A DNA stretch of 42,455 nucleotides, from assembly GCA_947472115.1 (NCBI GenBank), contig CANIZU010000001.1, positions 1 through 42,455 on the forward strand. Direction: 5' to 3'. This DNA is from Flavobacteriales bacterium (GTDB taxonomy: Bacteria; Bacteroidota; Bacteroidia; NS11-12g; UBA955). The notes below the pieces were generated by a model that was given only the letters and a program-made list of their open reading frames with translations, did not search any database and was not told the DNA's origin. A program made the translations under genes and the position numbers. Positions 1 through 7,221 of the stretch are shown piece by piece. Each line of letters starts with the position of its first letter. The stretch's first letter is position 1.

Positions 1-33
1 AAGGGGTCGTGAGTTCGAATCTCGCCATCCCGA
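1..33 (+). tRNA. 3' end of a tRNA, probably tRNA-Pro (partial)
   Basis: The window opens inside a tRNA gene. Positions 9-13 and 21-25 form the five-pair T stem around a TTCGAAT loop, 26-32 is the 3' strand of the acceptor stem (CATCCCG) and A33 is the discriminator base. CCA is not encoded in register. The missing 5' acceptor strand should read CGGGATG, a start typical of bacterial tRNA-Pro, so Pro is my guess; the anticodon lies outside the window. Confidence 0.75.
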
Positions 34-44
34 CCCAGTAAAAT

Positions 45-80
45 CAAGGCCTCAGAGAGATTTGGGGCCTTGCTGTTTTT
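45..80 (+). terminator. Rho-independent terminator after the tRNA
   Basis: A seven-pair stem (45-51 with 66-72, CAAGGCC/GGCCTTG) closes a 14-nt loop and is followed by a run of five T at 76-80. It lies 12 nt downstream of the tRNA 3' end and would end its transcript. Confidence 0.65.
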
Positions 81-84
81 GGCC

Positions 85-106
85 GGTTCAAACATGGTTC
101 AAACAT
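85..106 (+). repeat. Tandem 11-mer directly after the tRNA terminator
   Basis: Two perfect head-to-tail copies of GGTTCAAACAT (85-95 and 96-106) follow the tRNA terminator. The same architecture, with another 12-mer, follows tRNA-Asp at 20154. Paired direct repeats beside a tRNA 3' end are what arm or core binding sites of a tyrosine integrase look like; that reading is inference. The AT-rich stretch from here to about 310 holds no gene that I can support. Confidence 0.6.
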
Positions 107-310
107 TTTATATAAATTCCCGGAAATTGTTTAAGCGGTAATAAAAATTATGGCAAAAATCGGTTACCTATTTGGAGAATTTGAAGTATCTATCATATGT
201 TTGAAAATGAATTGGTTAGATTAGTTGGATGGTTTGCCTAATTAGCACTGATCCTAGATCTTTCCAAAAGCCTAAGAAATATACAACCAGACTCCCCAAA
301 CTTCGTACTA

Positions 311-1861
311 ATGCCACAGAAAAAACACTCCATTTCCGCCGGCCTTTTCTATTTGGCAATGGTTCTATTCACAGCAAATCCACTATCCGCACAAACCAAA
401 AAATATCCTGCGGCCAAGAGCTTGTTGCGACAAGAATTCCACCCTGAGGAAGGCTTCGTTAACTTGCGTGCTCTTCAATTAGGGAAAGAGGGTGTACTAC
501 TTACATCGGAAACCTATAAAATAGAAAGAGGTGAAATGCGCTACCACTATGATATCGTCAATACCGACCTTAAAATTGTCAAAGAAAATATTCTAATTGT
601 GGACAGGGTGTTTATTGGTACGGGGATGAATCAAAGAGCATTTTTGGGACAAACCAATTATCATCACTTGTTTTTTGGTAAAAAGAACTTTATCCTGCAC
701 ACTGTGCCTCGGTCAGGATTGGAAGATGCTACCGAAGTGCATGGGTCTTTTCCCATCGAAGGTGTTATTCAATTCGTCGCATCTCTGCCAGAGAAATTGG
801 TCCTTGTATTTAGGAGCAAATCGGCGGTTTCTTTAGTATTTGTCGATTGGAAAACCGGAGATACCCACGTGACGCCGATAAAATTACCGGAGGAGGTCAA
901 AGCAAAGAAAGCAACCATTTTAAGTTTCCAAGAGATTACGAATATCAATGAATTTGCAGTAATCCTTAGAATCAATGAAAAAAGCGGGTACCACAATCAA
1001 TGTTTGATGTACTCACCCAATGGCGATTTGGTTAGAACCATTGAGATAACTCCAAAGCAAGACATTGTGTTGATTGAGTGTAAAATAACAGCAACAGACA
1101 AGACGAAATTCATTTTTTCAGGCACCTACAACAACAAATTGCAAAACAAAAAGTCGTTGTTGGCCGAAGGTTTCTTTTTCGCCGAAAGTGATACGCGCGT
1201 TTTAAAGTTTTTAACCCCAACCAATTTTCTTGATTTGGAGAATTTTACTGAATTCCTGTCGGATCGAAGGCAAAACAGCATCGATAAGCGTGTGGAAAGG
1301 GCAGAGAATGCGGGCAAGCAATTGACCATGGAATATTTGATGACAATACACCCCATTGTTAATTTGTCTGATGGTTATATGTTGGTGGGTGAAGCATTTT
1401 ATCCAACTTATGCCACCAAAGAGACTATGGTCAATGGAAAACCCGTTAGCAGAAACGTATTCGACGGTTACAGATACACACATGCCGTTGTTGTGAAGTT
1501 CGACGTCAATGGCAATCGCAAGATGGATCAATGTCTGCCATTAAAACTTGATTATAAGCCCAAAGAAGTTTTGAAATTTGTTGCGGTGAATGCATCGGTG
1601 CCAAACCAGATTTCCTTAAGTTATGTTACAGATAATATTTTGACATACAAGGTTTTCAACCAATCAGGCACGGAAATTTCACAGAATAAATGTGAGGTTG
1701 TAGCAACTGGAAGAGAAGATGAGCGACTAATTAGTACTACCGCGAATATGCGTCACTGGTACGATGCCAATTTTCTCGTATCTGGCTATCAGACCACCAA
1801 AGATCAAGATGGCGAAAGAACCAAGGTGTTCTTCCTCAACAAAGTACAGCTGGTGGAGTGA
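311..1861 (+). CDS. Secreted protein of unknown function
   Basis: I do not recognise this 516-residue protein. It starts with a clear signal peptide: basic residues, a hydrophobic stretch at about 11-23 and an SAQ cleavage site at about 28, so it is exported to the periplasm or the surface. The rest is rich in beta-strand-like segments, has no further membrane segment and lacks a T9SS C-terminal sorting domain. It lies between the AT-rich tRNA flank and the threonine aldolase gene, on the same strand as the latter with a 35-nt gap. Base composition is lower in GC than the genes that follow, so it could belong to material acquired at the tRNA; that is inference. Confidence 0.75.
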   Translation: MPQKKHSISAGLFYLAMVLFTANPLSAQTKKYPAAKSLLRQEFHPEEGFVNLRALQLGKEGVLLTSETYKIERGEMRYHYDIVNTDLKIVKENILIVDRVFIGTGMNQRAFLGQTNYHHLFFGKKNFILHTVPRSGLEDATEVHGSFPIEGVIQFVASLPEKLVLVFRSKSAVSLVFVDWKTGDTHVTPIKLPEEVKAKKATILSFQEITNINEFAVILRINEKSGYHNQCLMYSPNGDLVRTIEITPKQDIVLIECKITATDKTKFIFSGTYNNKLQNKKSLLAEGFFFAESDTRVLKFLTPTNFLDLENFTEFLSDRRQNSIDKRVERAENAGKQLTMEYLMTIHPIVNLSDGYMLVGEAFYPTYATKETMVNGKPVSRNVFDGYRYTHAVVVKFDVNGNRKMDQCLPLKLDYKPKEVLKFVAVNASVPNQISLSYVTDNILTYKVFNQSGTEISQNKCEVVATGREDERLISTTANMRHWYDANFLVSGYQTTKDQDGERTKVFFLNKVQLVE

Positions 1862-1896
1862 TTCGTTCGTGGTGATGTTGTAATTTCACGACCGTA

Positions 1897-2928
1897 ATGA
1901 ATCAACTAGCAACCCCTATAGAATTTCGTTCCGATACCTTTACCAAACCCTCCGAACCCATGCTCCAAGCCATGTTTGCGGCTTCAGTGGGCGATGATGT
2001 TTTTGGGGAAGACGCCTCAGTGAATGCCCTCGAACGCAGTGTGGCCGAGTTTTTTGGGATGGAAGCGGGGCTATTTTGTCCGTCCGGCACCATGACCAAC
2101 CAAATCGCGATTCAAGTGCATACCCAACCCGGCGATGAGGTGATTTGCGAGGCCGGTTCACACGTCTATTATTACGAAGGCGGTGGCATCGCCAAGAATG
2201 CTGGGGCTCAGGTGAGGTTGGTGCAGGGTTCGTTCGGACGGATAACGGCAGCGCAGATTTTGCCCGTGATCAATCCCGACGATGTGCATCGCGCGCGGAC
2301 CCGTTTGGTGAGTCTCGAAAATACCTGCAATCGCGGGGGAGGGAGCTGTTATGATTTGGCGGAAATCGCAAAAATTCGTTCACTGTGCGATGCACATGGA
2401 CTTGGACTTCACCTGGATGGGGCCCGTTTGATGAATGCCATCGTAGCGAAACAAGAGGATCCCAAGGAGTATGGCAAATTATTTCATAGCATATCGTTGT
2501 GTTTGAGCAAGGGTTTGGGCGCGCCGGTGGGTAGCGTGTTGCTAGGGGATGCGACCTATATCAAACAGGCAAGAAGGGTGCGCAAAGTGATGGGTGGCGG
2601 GATGCGTCAGGCTGGGTATTTGGCAGCGGCCGGACTTTATGCGATGCATCACAACATCAATCGTTTGGCCGAGGATCATGCCCATGCGAAGCAGTTGGCC
2701 GATGCTTTGAAACAGTGCGATTGGGTGGGAGAAATCTTCCCTGTTGAAACCAATATTGTGATTTTTGAGGTTTCAGGCCCACGCACAGCCCATGAAGTGG
2801 TGTCGAAGTTGCTATCGCACAACATTCGGGTTTCGGCGATGTCGCCCACACACATCCGTTTTGTTACCCATTTGGATGTCACCCCGGAAATGATTCAACG
2901 CACCGTAGAGGTGTTGAATGGACTTTGA
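1897..2928 (+). CDS. ltaE: Low-specificity threonine aldolase (PLP-dependent)
   Basis: This 343-residue protein matches the beta-eliminating lyase (fold type I) family that splits L-threonine or L-allo-threonine into glycine and acetaldehyde in the cytoplasm. The N-terminal RSDTFTKP is the family signature, the PLP-ring aspartate sits in HLDGAR (D174) and the Schiff-base lysine is K205 in LSKGLGAPVGS. The length is normal for the family. The gene ends 2 nt from the stop codon of the convergent molybdoenzyme gene, so the two transcripts must share or read through each other's ends. The ATG start is unambiguous because the family signature begins ten residues in. Confidence 0.92.
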   Translation: MNQLATPIEFRSDTFTKPSEPMLQAMFAASVGDDVFGEDASVNALERSVAEFFGMEAGLFCPSGTMTNQIAIQVHTQPGDEVICEAGSHVYYYEGGGIAKNAGAQVRLVQGSFGRITAAQILPVINPDDVHRARTRLVSLENTCNRGGGSCYDLAEIAKIRSLCDAHGLGLHLDGARLMNAIVAKQEDPKEYGKLFHSISLCLSKGLGAPVGSVLLGDATYIKQARRVRKVMGGGMRQAGYLAAAGLYAMHHNINRLAEDHAHAKQLADALKQCDWVGEIFPVETNIVIFEVSGPRTAHEVVSKLLSHNIRVSAMSPTHIRFVTHLDVTPEMIQRTVEVLNGL

Positions 2929-2930
2929 TT

Positions 2931-5267
2931 TTACCCGTGCTTGCGCAACTTCAAGATCACCATCTTGCTGGTAGGCGTGTTGCTCCTATCGGCCACGGAA
3001 TCAATCGGAACCAAAATATTCGCCTCCGGGAAATACGTTGCTGCGCAACCCAACGGAATGTTAAAGCTGATGATGATGAATTTTCGTGCCACGCGCTCAA
3101 TACCCCCGTGGAAATTGTATAAATCCACCAATTCGCCAGCCTCAAATCCCAATTTCTTGATGTCCTTCGGGTTCATAAAAATCACACGACGTTCATTCTC
3201 CACCCCGCGATATCGATCGTTTAAGCCATAAATGGTTGTGTTGAACTGGTCGTGACTTCGGATCGTCATCATCATCAATTCATCGTCTGCCACTGAAACG
3301 GGAACAGGGGTTGCCACGTTGAAATTGGCCTTGCCCGTTATCGTATTCCACTTGCCATCGCGGGCCGAGTTGGGCAAATAAAATCCGCCCATTTCACGCG
3401 CACGCTCGTTGTAGTTGTCGAACCCTGGGATACCGGCCTCAATCGCATCGCGAATGTGGTCGTAATGGGTCGCGTATTTATCCCAGGGAATCACACTCTT
3501 GCTACCCAATGTGGCCTTGGCCAAGCCAATTACAATCTGGGGTTCGCTGCGGAGATCGCCGGAGACGGGTTTGAGTTTTCCTTTCGACATCTGCACCACG
3601 CCCATAGAGTTTTCGCAGGTGATAAACTGGTGCTCGCCGTTGATAATATCGGAATCGGACCTGCCGAAACAGGGGAGGATGATGGCTTCTTTCCCGGTCA
3701 CCAAATGACTTCGATTCAACTTGGTAGACACCTGCACGGTGAGGTCGCAATTTTGCAACGCATCGGCTGTATATTCAGTATCGGGGCTCGCTGATAGGAA
3801 GTTTCCACCCATCGCGAAGAACACTTTCGCATCGCCTTTGTGCATCGCCTGGATACAATCCACCACATCGTAGCCATGGGCCTGTGGCGGGTGAAAACCA
3901 AACGCTTTTTCGATGCGATCCAAGAATGCCTGTGGCGGTTTTTCGTAGATGCCCATGGTGCGATCGCCTTGCACGTTGGAGTGGCCGCGGACCGGACAAG
4001 TACCTGCGCCTTCCTTGGCGATGCTGCCTTTGATGAGCAACAAATTCACGACTTCTTTGATCGTATCAACGGCATTTTTATGCTGTGTGAGACCCATCGC
4101 CCAACAAGCAATGATCTTGGTTTTGTCTTTGAGCGCCGCAACGGTTTCGTCGATTTGCCAGCGTCGAAGGCCGGTTTGTTCGATCAAATTGTCTAGCGAT
4201 TGCGCTTCGATATTATCCTTCCACTCGGCAAAACCTTGGGTGCTATTGGCGATGAAATTTTGGTCGAGCACGGTTCCTGGGGCTTTTTCTTCTTCAGCGA
4301 GTAACAACTTTTCGATGGCCTGTATTAACGCCATGTCGCCATTGAGCTTCACCTGCAAGAAAATATCCGTGAGGCGGGCTTTGATACCCAACGCGCCTTT
4401 CACCGATTGCGGATCAGAGAATGCGATTAGTCCGGTTTCAGGCAATGGGTTAATTGAAATAATGGTGGCGCCGCACTCCTTGGCTTTTTGCAATGCGCTG
4501 AGCATGCGGGGGTGGTTGGTGCCGGGGTTCTGACCGATGATCAGGATGGCTTCGGCCTTGTAAAAATCTTCTAGTTTCACCGAACCTTTTCCGATGCCCA
4601 CGCTTTCGTTGAGGGCCACACCGCTTGATTCGTGACACATGTTGGAGCAATCGGGGAGGTTGTTGGTGCCGTATTCGCGGGCAAACAATTGGTATAAAAA
4701 CGCGGCTTCGTTCGATGTGCGTCCGCTGGTATAAAACACCGCCTCATCGGGCGATTTGAGTTTATTTAGGTGGGTGGCAATTTTGCCAAAGGCATCGTCC
4801 CAGCTGATGGGGGTGTAGTGCGATGCACCTGCTGCGAGGTAAACGGGTTCTGCGATCCGTCCCTTTTTTCCGATTTCGTAATCGTTGAGCAAAGACAAAT
4901 CCGCCACGCTATTTTTGGCAAAAAACGAGGCTGTTAAACGTTTGGTGGTGGCTTCATCGGCTACGGCTTTGGCTCCGTTTTCACAGTATTCACCGATGGG
5001 AGATCGCTCATCGTCGGGGTCGGGCCAGGCACAACTGGGGCAATCGAAACCGCCTTTTTGGTTGAGTGCGAAGAGGGCTTTGGCACCACGGGCTAGGTTC
5101 ATTTCTTTGAGAACGTGCTGGACGGCCACTTTTACACCGGTAATTCCCGCCGCTGATGTGCTCGGTTTATGGAGTCGCAATTTGAGCAGTACCTCCGGAT
5201 TTTCGGCTTGTACGTGTGTGGTTGGCGTATCGTGAGAGGTGTTTTTGGTGTGGTTGTGATTGTCCAT
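2931..5267 (-). CDS. FdhF/YdeP-family molybdopterin oxidoreductase
   Basis: This 778-residue protein is a soluble bis-MGD molybdoenzyme of the YdeP branch (formate dehydrogenase H-like). The N-terminal region carries FDCPSCAWPDP, a two-cysteine motif instead of the full four-cysteine Fe-S motif of true FdhF. The molybdopterin domain follows, with SGRTSNEAAF and the NMCHESSG stretch near residue 200, then PVRGHSNVQGDRTMG; the C-terminal MGD-binding domain has RSHDQFNTTIYG. No signal peptide is visible, so it is cytoplasmic. The substrate cannot be read from sequence: YdeP proteins are linked to acid resistance in enterobacteria but are not proven formate dehydrogenases. It is the last gene of a run that also encodes FdhD and MobA, both needed to mature such enzymes. 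Confidence 0.9.
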   Translation of the reverse strand: MDNHNHTKNTSHDTPTTHVQAENPEVLLKLRLHKPSTSAAGITGVKVAVQHVLKEMNLARGAKALFALNQKGGFDCPSCAWPDPDDERSPIGEYCENGAKAVADEATTKRLTASFFAKNSVADLSLLNDYEIGKKGRIAEPVYLAAGASHYTPISWDDAFGKIATHLNKLKSPDEAVFYTSGRTSNEAAFLYQLFAREYGTNNLPDCSNMCHESSGVALNESVGIGKGSVKLEDFYKAEAILIIGQNPGTNHPRMLSALQKAKECGATIISINPLPETGLIAFSDPQSVKGALGIKARLTDIFLQVKLNGDMALIQAIEKLLLAEEEKAPGTVLDQNFIANSTQGFAEWKDNIEAQSLDNLIEQTGLRRWQIDETVAALKDKTKIIACWAMGLTQHKNAVDTIKEVVNLLLIKGSIAKEGAGTCPVRGHSNVQGDRTMGIYEKPPQAFLDRIEKAFGFHPPQAHGYDVVDCIQAMHKGDAKVFFAMGGNFLSASPDTEYTADALQNCDLTVQVSTKLNRSHLVTGKEAIILPCFGRSDSDIINGEHQFITCENSMGVVQMSKGKLKPVSGDLRSEPQIVIGLAKATLGSKSVIPWDKYATHYDHIRDAIEAGIPGFDNYNERAREMGGFYLPNSARDGKWNTITGKANFNVATPVPVSVADDELMMMTIRSHDQFNTTIYGLNDRYRGVENERRVIFMNPKDIKKLGFEAGELVDLYNFHGGIERVARKFIIISFNIPLGCAATYFPEANILVPIDSVADRSNTPTSKMVILKLRKHG

Positions 5268-5366
5268 GTTGAACTCGTAAACTCAAAAATACCAATTTCT
5301 TTTGGTGAACGCATCAAATCCTTTTCAACGAGGCATGAAAGTGTGCAATGGGCTGGAGGGTGGTGA

Positions 5367-5681
5367 CTACTTATCGCGCATCAAATCGAGTTCTACCTCT
5401 ATGTTTAGGGCCTGGGTTGAGGGGTGGTCCGATGAAAAAGCGATGCGATGGTTGGGCGTTTCCATCCAGATTTCGCGGGTGTTTTGGGCTAATGCGATGA
5501 TGTACTTTTGATCGGTAAAATGGGCTTCTGATTGCGCATGATGGCCAATTTTTAACACAAAAGTTAGGGTTTGCGTGGGGAAGGGGAGATGATTTTCCAA
5601 GGATTCGCCATTCAACAGTTGGGCAAGCTCGTTTTCCTGAATTCGGAATCGGATGTGGTTGTCTTTGATGCGAATTTTCAT
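5367..5681 (-). CDS. Small conserved protein, DUF7009-like
   Basis: This 104-residue protein begins MKIRIKDNHIRFRI, the signature I associate with the DUF7009 family of short Bacteroidota proteins; the family name is from memory. The ATG overlaps the fdhD stop codon in an ATGA arrangement, which fixes the start and suggests translational coupling. A longer in-frame extension lies inside fdhD and was not used. The protein has no signal peptide, cysteines or membrane segment and looks like a small all-beta fold. Its place between fdhD and the molybdoenzyme gene suggests a role in that enzyme's maturation or regulation, which is inference only. Confidence 0.75.
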   Translation of the reverse strand: MKIRIKDNHIRFRIQENELAQLLNGESLENHLPFPTQTLTFVLKIGHHAQSEAHFTDQKYIIALAQNTREIWMETPNHRIAFSSDHPSTQALNIEVELDLMRDK

Positions 5682-6598
5682 ATTTCCACCCGTTGACTGT
5701 GGGTATAAATGTTGCATCGTTCGCCGCGCAAAAATCCGACGAGGGTGATGCCGAGTTCTTCGGCTAGGTCAATGGCAAGGCTACTCGGAGCACCCACTGC
5801 CGCAATCATCCTAATGCCGGCCATGGCCGCTTTTTGCACAAGTTCAAACGAGATTCGTCCGCTGAGTAATAGGATTTGGTCAGTGAGGGCGATAAAGGTT
5901 TCAGGCGCTTCCATGTTTGTTAACTCGCTGCGACTCGATTGATCCACTGTTTCCGATATTTTATGGTTACTCTTGACGTTGCTGCGCAGCCCTCCGCCGA
6001 TGAGTTTGTCGAGGGCGTTATGTCGACCTACATCTTCCGCCGTGGCGATAATATCTCCGTTGCGATGGAAGAGGGCGCAGCCGTGAATTCCGCCGGTATG
6101 TTCAAAGCTTGCTTGGGCATTTCTCAGGGCATCGGGCAGGCGAAAAAGGACGCTCGCATCCACTTTCCATTGGGTTTGAGGCAGGGCGATTTTGCATTTC
6201 ACTTGCACCGCATCGATGGATGCTTTGCCGCAGACGCCGCAACTGGACGTAGTATAAAAATGTCGTTCCATCGAATCCAAATCAACCACTACGCTATCGT
6301 GAAGTTCAATGGTGATGCTGCTTTGGTCGGGAGATTCTTGGGTGGAAATGATATCTTGGGCCGAAGAAATGATGCCTTCGGTGAACAAAAATCCCAGGGC
6401 GAGTTCTACGTCGTTGCCAGGGGTTCGCATGGTAATGGCGATATTCTTATCGGTGTTGGGTTCCAAATTTGCCCCGGTGAGTCTAATTTCTAGCGGTTCT
6501 TCCACGGCCACAAAATCATTAGTAGCGAGGGCGTTTCCGTGCTCCAATCGGGTGATTTCGGTGGGTGATATGCTTAGTTTGGTCGACAAGGATTGCAA
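5678..6598 (-). CDS. fdhD: Formate dehydrogenase accessory sulfurtransferase FdhD
   Basis: FdhD moves sulfur from a cysteine desulfurase to the molybdenum centre of formate-dehydrogenase-type enzymes. The 306-residue product has the expected parts: EEPLEIRL (33-40), the CGVC sulfur-carrying cysteines (C120 and C123), HTGGIHGCALF, EDVGRHNALDKLIGG and LLLSGRISFELVQKAA. No ATG lies upstream of EEPLEIRL, so the start is probably TTG at 6598 (ATT is the alternative). Residues about 205-236, between GRHNALDKLIGG and the LSGR motif, form a polar Ser/Asn-rich insertion of about 30 residues where family members usually have a short linker. The gene starts 20 nt after mobA. Confidence 0.92.
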   Translation of the reverse strand: MQSLSTKLSISPTEITRLEHGNALATNDFVAVEEPLEIRLTGANLEPNTDKNIAITMRTPGNDVELALGFLFTEGIISSAQDIISTQESPDQSSITIELHDSVVVDLDSMERHFYTTSSCGVCGKASIDAVQVKCKIALPQTQWKVDASVLFRLPDALRNAQASFEHTGGIHGCALFHRNGDIIATAEDVGRHNALDKLIGGGLRSNVKSNHKISETVDQSSRSELTNMEAPETFIALTDQILLLSGRISFELVQKAAMAGIRMIAAVGAPSSLAIDLAEELGITLVGFLRGERCNIYTHSQRVEI

Positions 6599-6618
6599 TT
6601 TAGTTCGTAAAATTCTTT

Positions 6619-7221
6619 TTAGCGAGGAAAATGGGTTTTATCGGGCGAGGGCTTTTCGTTGGGAAAATCAAAGCTTCGCAGCGATGCCAATTGGTCCGAC
6701 GTGGGAATCAAATAGTGGTGGGGTTGTTGTTCGATGAAGGCCCGGAGGCTGGATTGGGTTTCGGCGAAGGCGGGGAGGTGTTGCAGGATCGACATAGGGT
6801 AATAGGCCACGAGGGGGTCGATGATGCCGGTGATAGGGTTTTTATAGCAACAGATTTTGTTGTTCATGAGGCCTACGGCGAGGAGGTTTGATAGTATGTC
6901 TTCAGTGATGCTACGGTAATCGCAGCCAAGGACGATTAGGTGTGCATCGTTTACGGTGCCTATTGATGCCAAATAACTTAGCAATCCGGTCATGGGGCCT
7001 TTGTTTGCGAAAAGCGGATTGTCGTAAACTGTTTGCAATACAGGCGAGGTTTCTACGGGAATTTTTTGCTCTTCTCTGCAAGAAATATGCACGATGTCGC
7101 ACTGTGATGAGAGCCAATCCGCCGCGCGCAGCGCGGCGGATTGGCCCCCCACCGAAATCAAGGCCTTATCTGTTCCCATCCGCCGGCTTTCGCCGCCGGC
7201 TAGCACCAACCCCGCAATCAT
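6619..7221 (-). CDS. mobA: Molybdenum cofactor guanylyltransferase MobA-like
   Basis: The 200-residue protein starts GLVLAGGESRRMGTDKALI, the nucleotide-binding signature of MobA, which adds GMP to molybdopterin to make the MGD form used by FdhF-type enzymes. VLGCDYRSI near the middle corresponds to the metal-binding CD motif region and FPNEKP near the end fits the family C terminus. Length is normal. The ATG overlaps the asmA-like stop codon as ATGA, implying coupled translation in the same operon. A perfect 15-pair GC-rich hairpin sits inside the coding sequence at 7113-7145. Confidence 0.9.
   Translation of the reverse strand: MIAGLVLAGGESRRMGTDKALISVGGQSAALRAADWLSSQCDIVHISCREEQKIPVETSPVLQTVYDNPLFANKGPMTGLLSYLASIGTVNDAHLIVLGCDYRSITEDILSNLLAVGLMNNKICCYKNPITGIIDPLVAYYPMSILQHLPAFAETQSSLRAFIEQQPHHYLIPTSDQLASLRSFDFPNEKPSPDKTHFPR
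7113..7145. repeat. Perfect 15-bp GC-rich hairpin inside mobA
   Basis: Positions 7113-7127 and 7131-7145 are perfect reverse complements around a GCA triloop (7128-7130). The stem is almost all G and C and lies within the mobA reading frame, encoding the segment around SAALRAADW. The centre GC-GCA-GC is shared with two hairpins in the GT2 gene at 34915 and 34966. A stem of this length inside a coding region is not required by the protein. Confidence 0.8.

Noticed and set aside
3456..4533. Long plus-strand frames opposite the molybdoenzyme gene
   Set aside because: They are antisense shadows of a well-supported gene and show no domain features.
2931..5267. Calling the molybdoenzyme a formate dehydrogenase
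   Set aside because: The N-terminal cysteine motif and overall features fit the YdeP branch, for which formate oxidation is not established.
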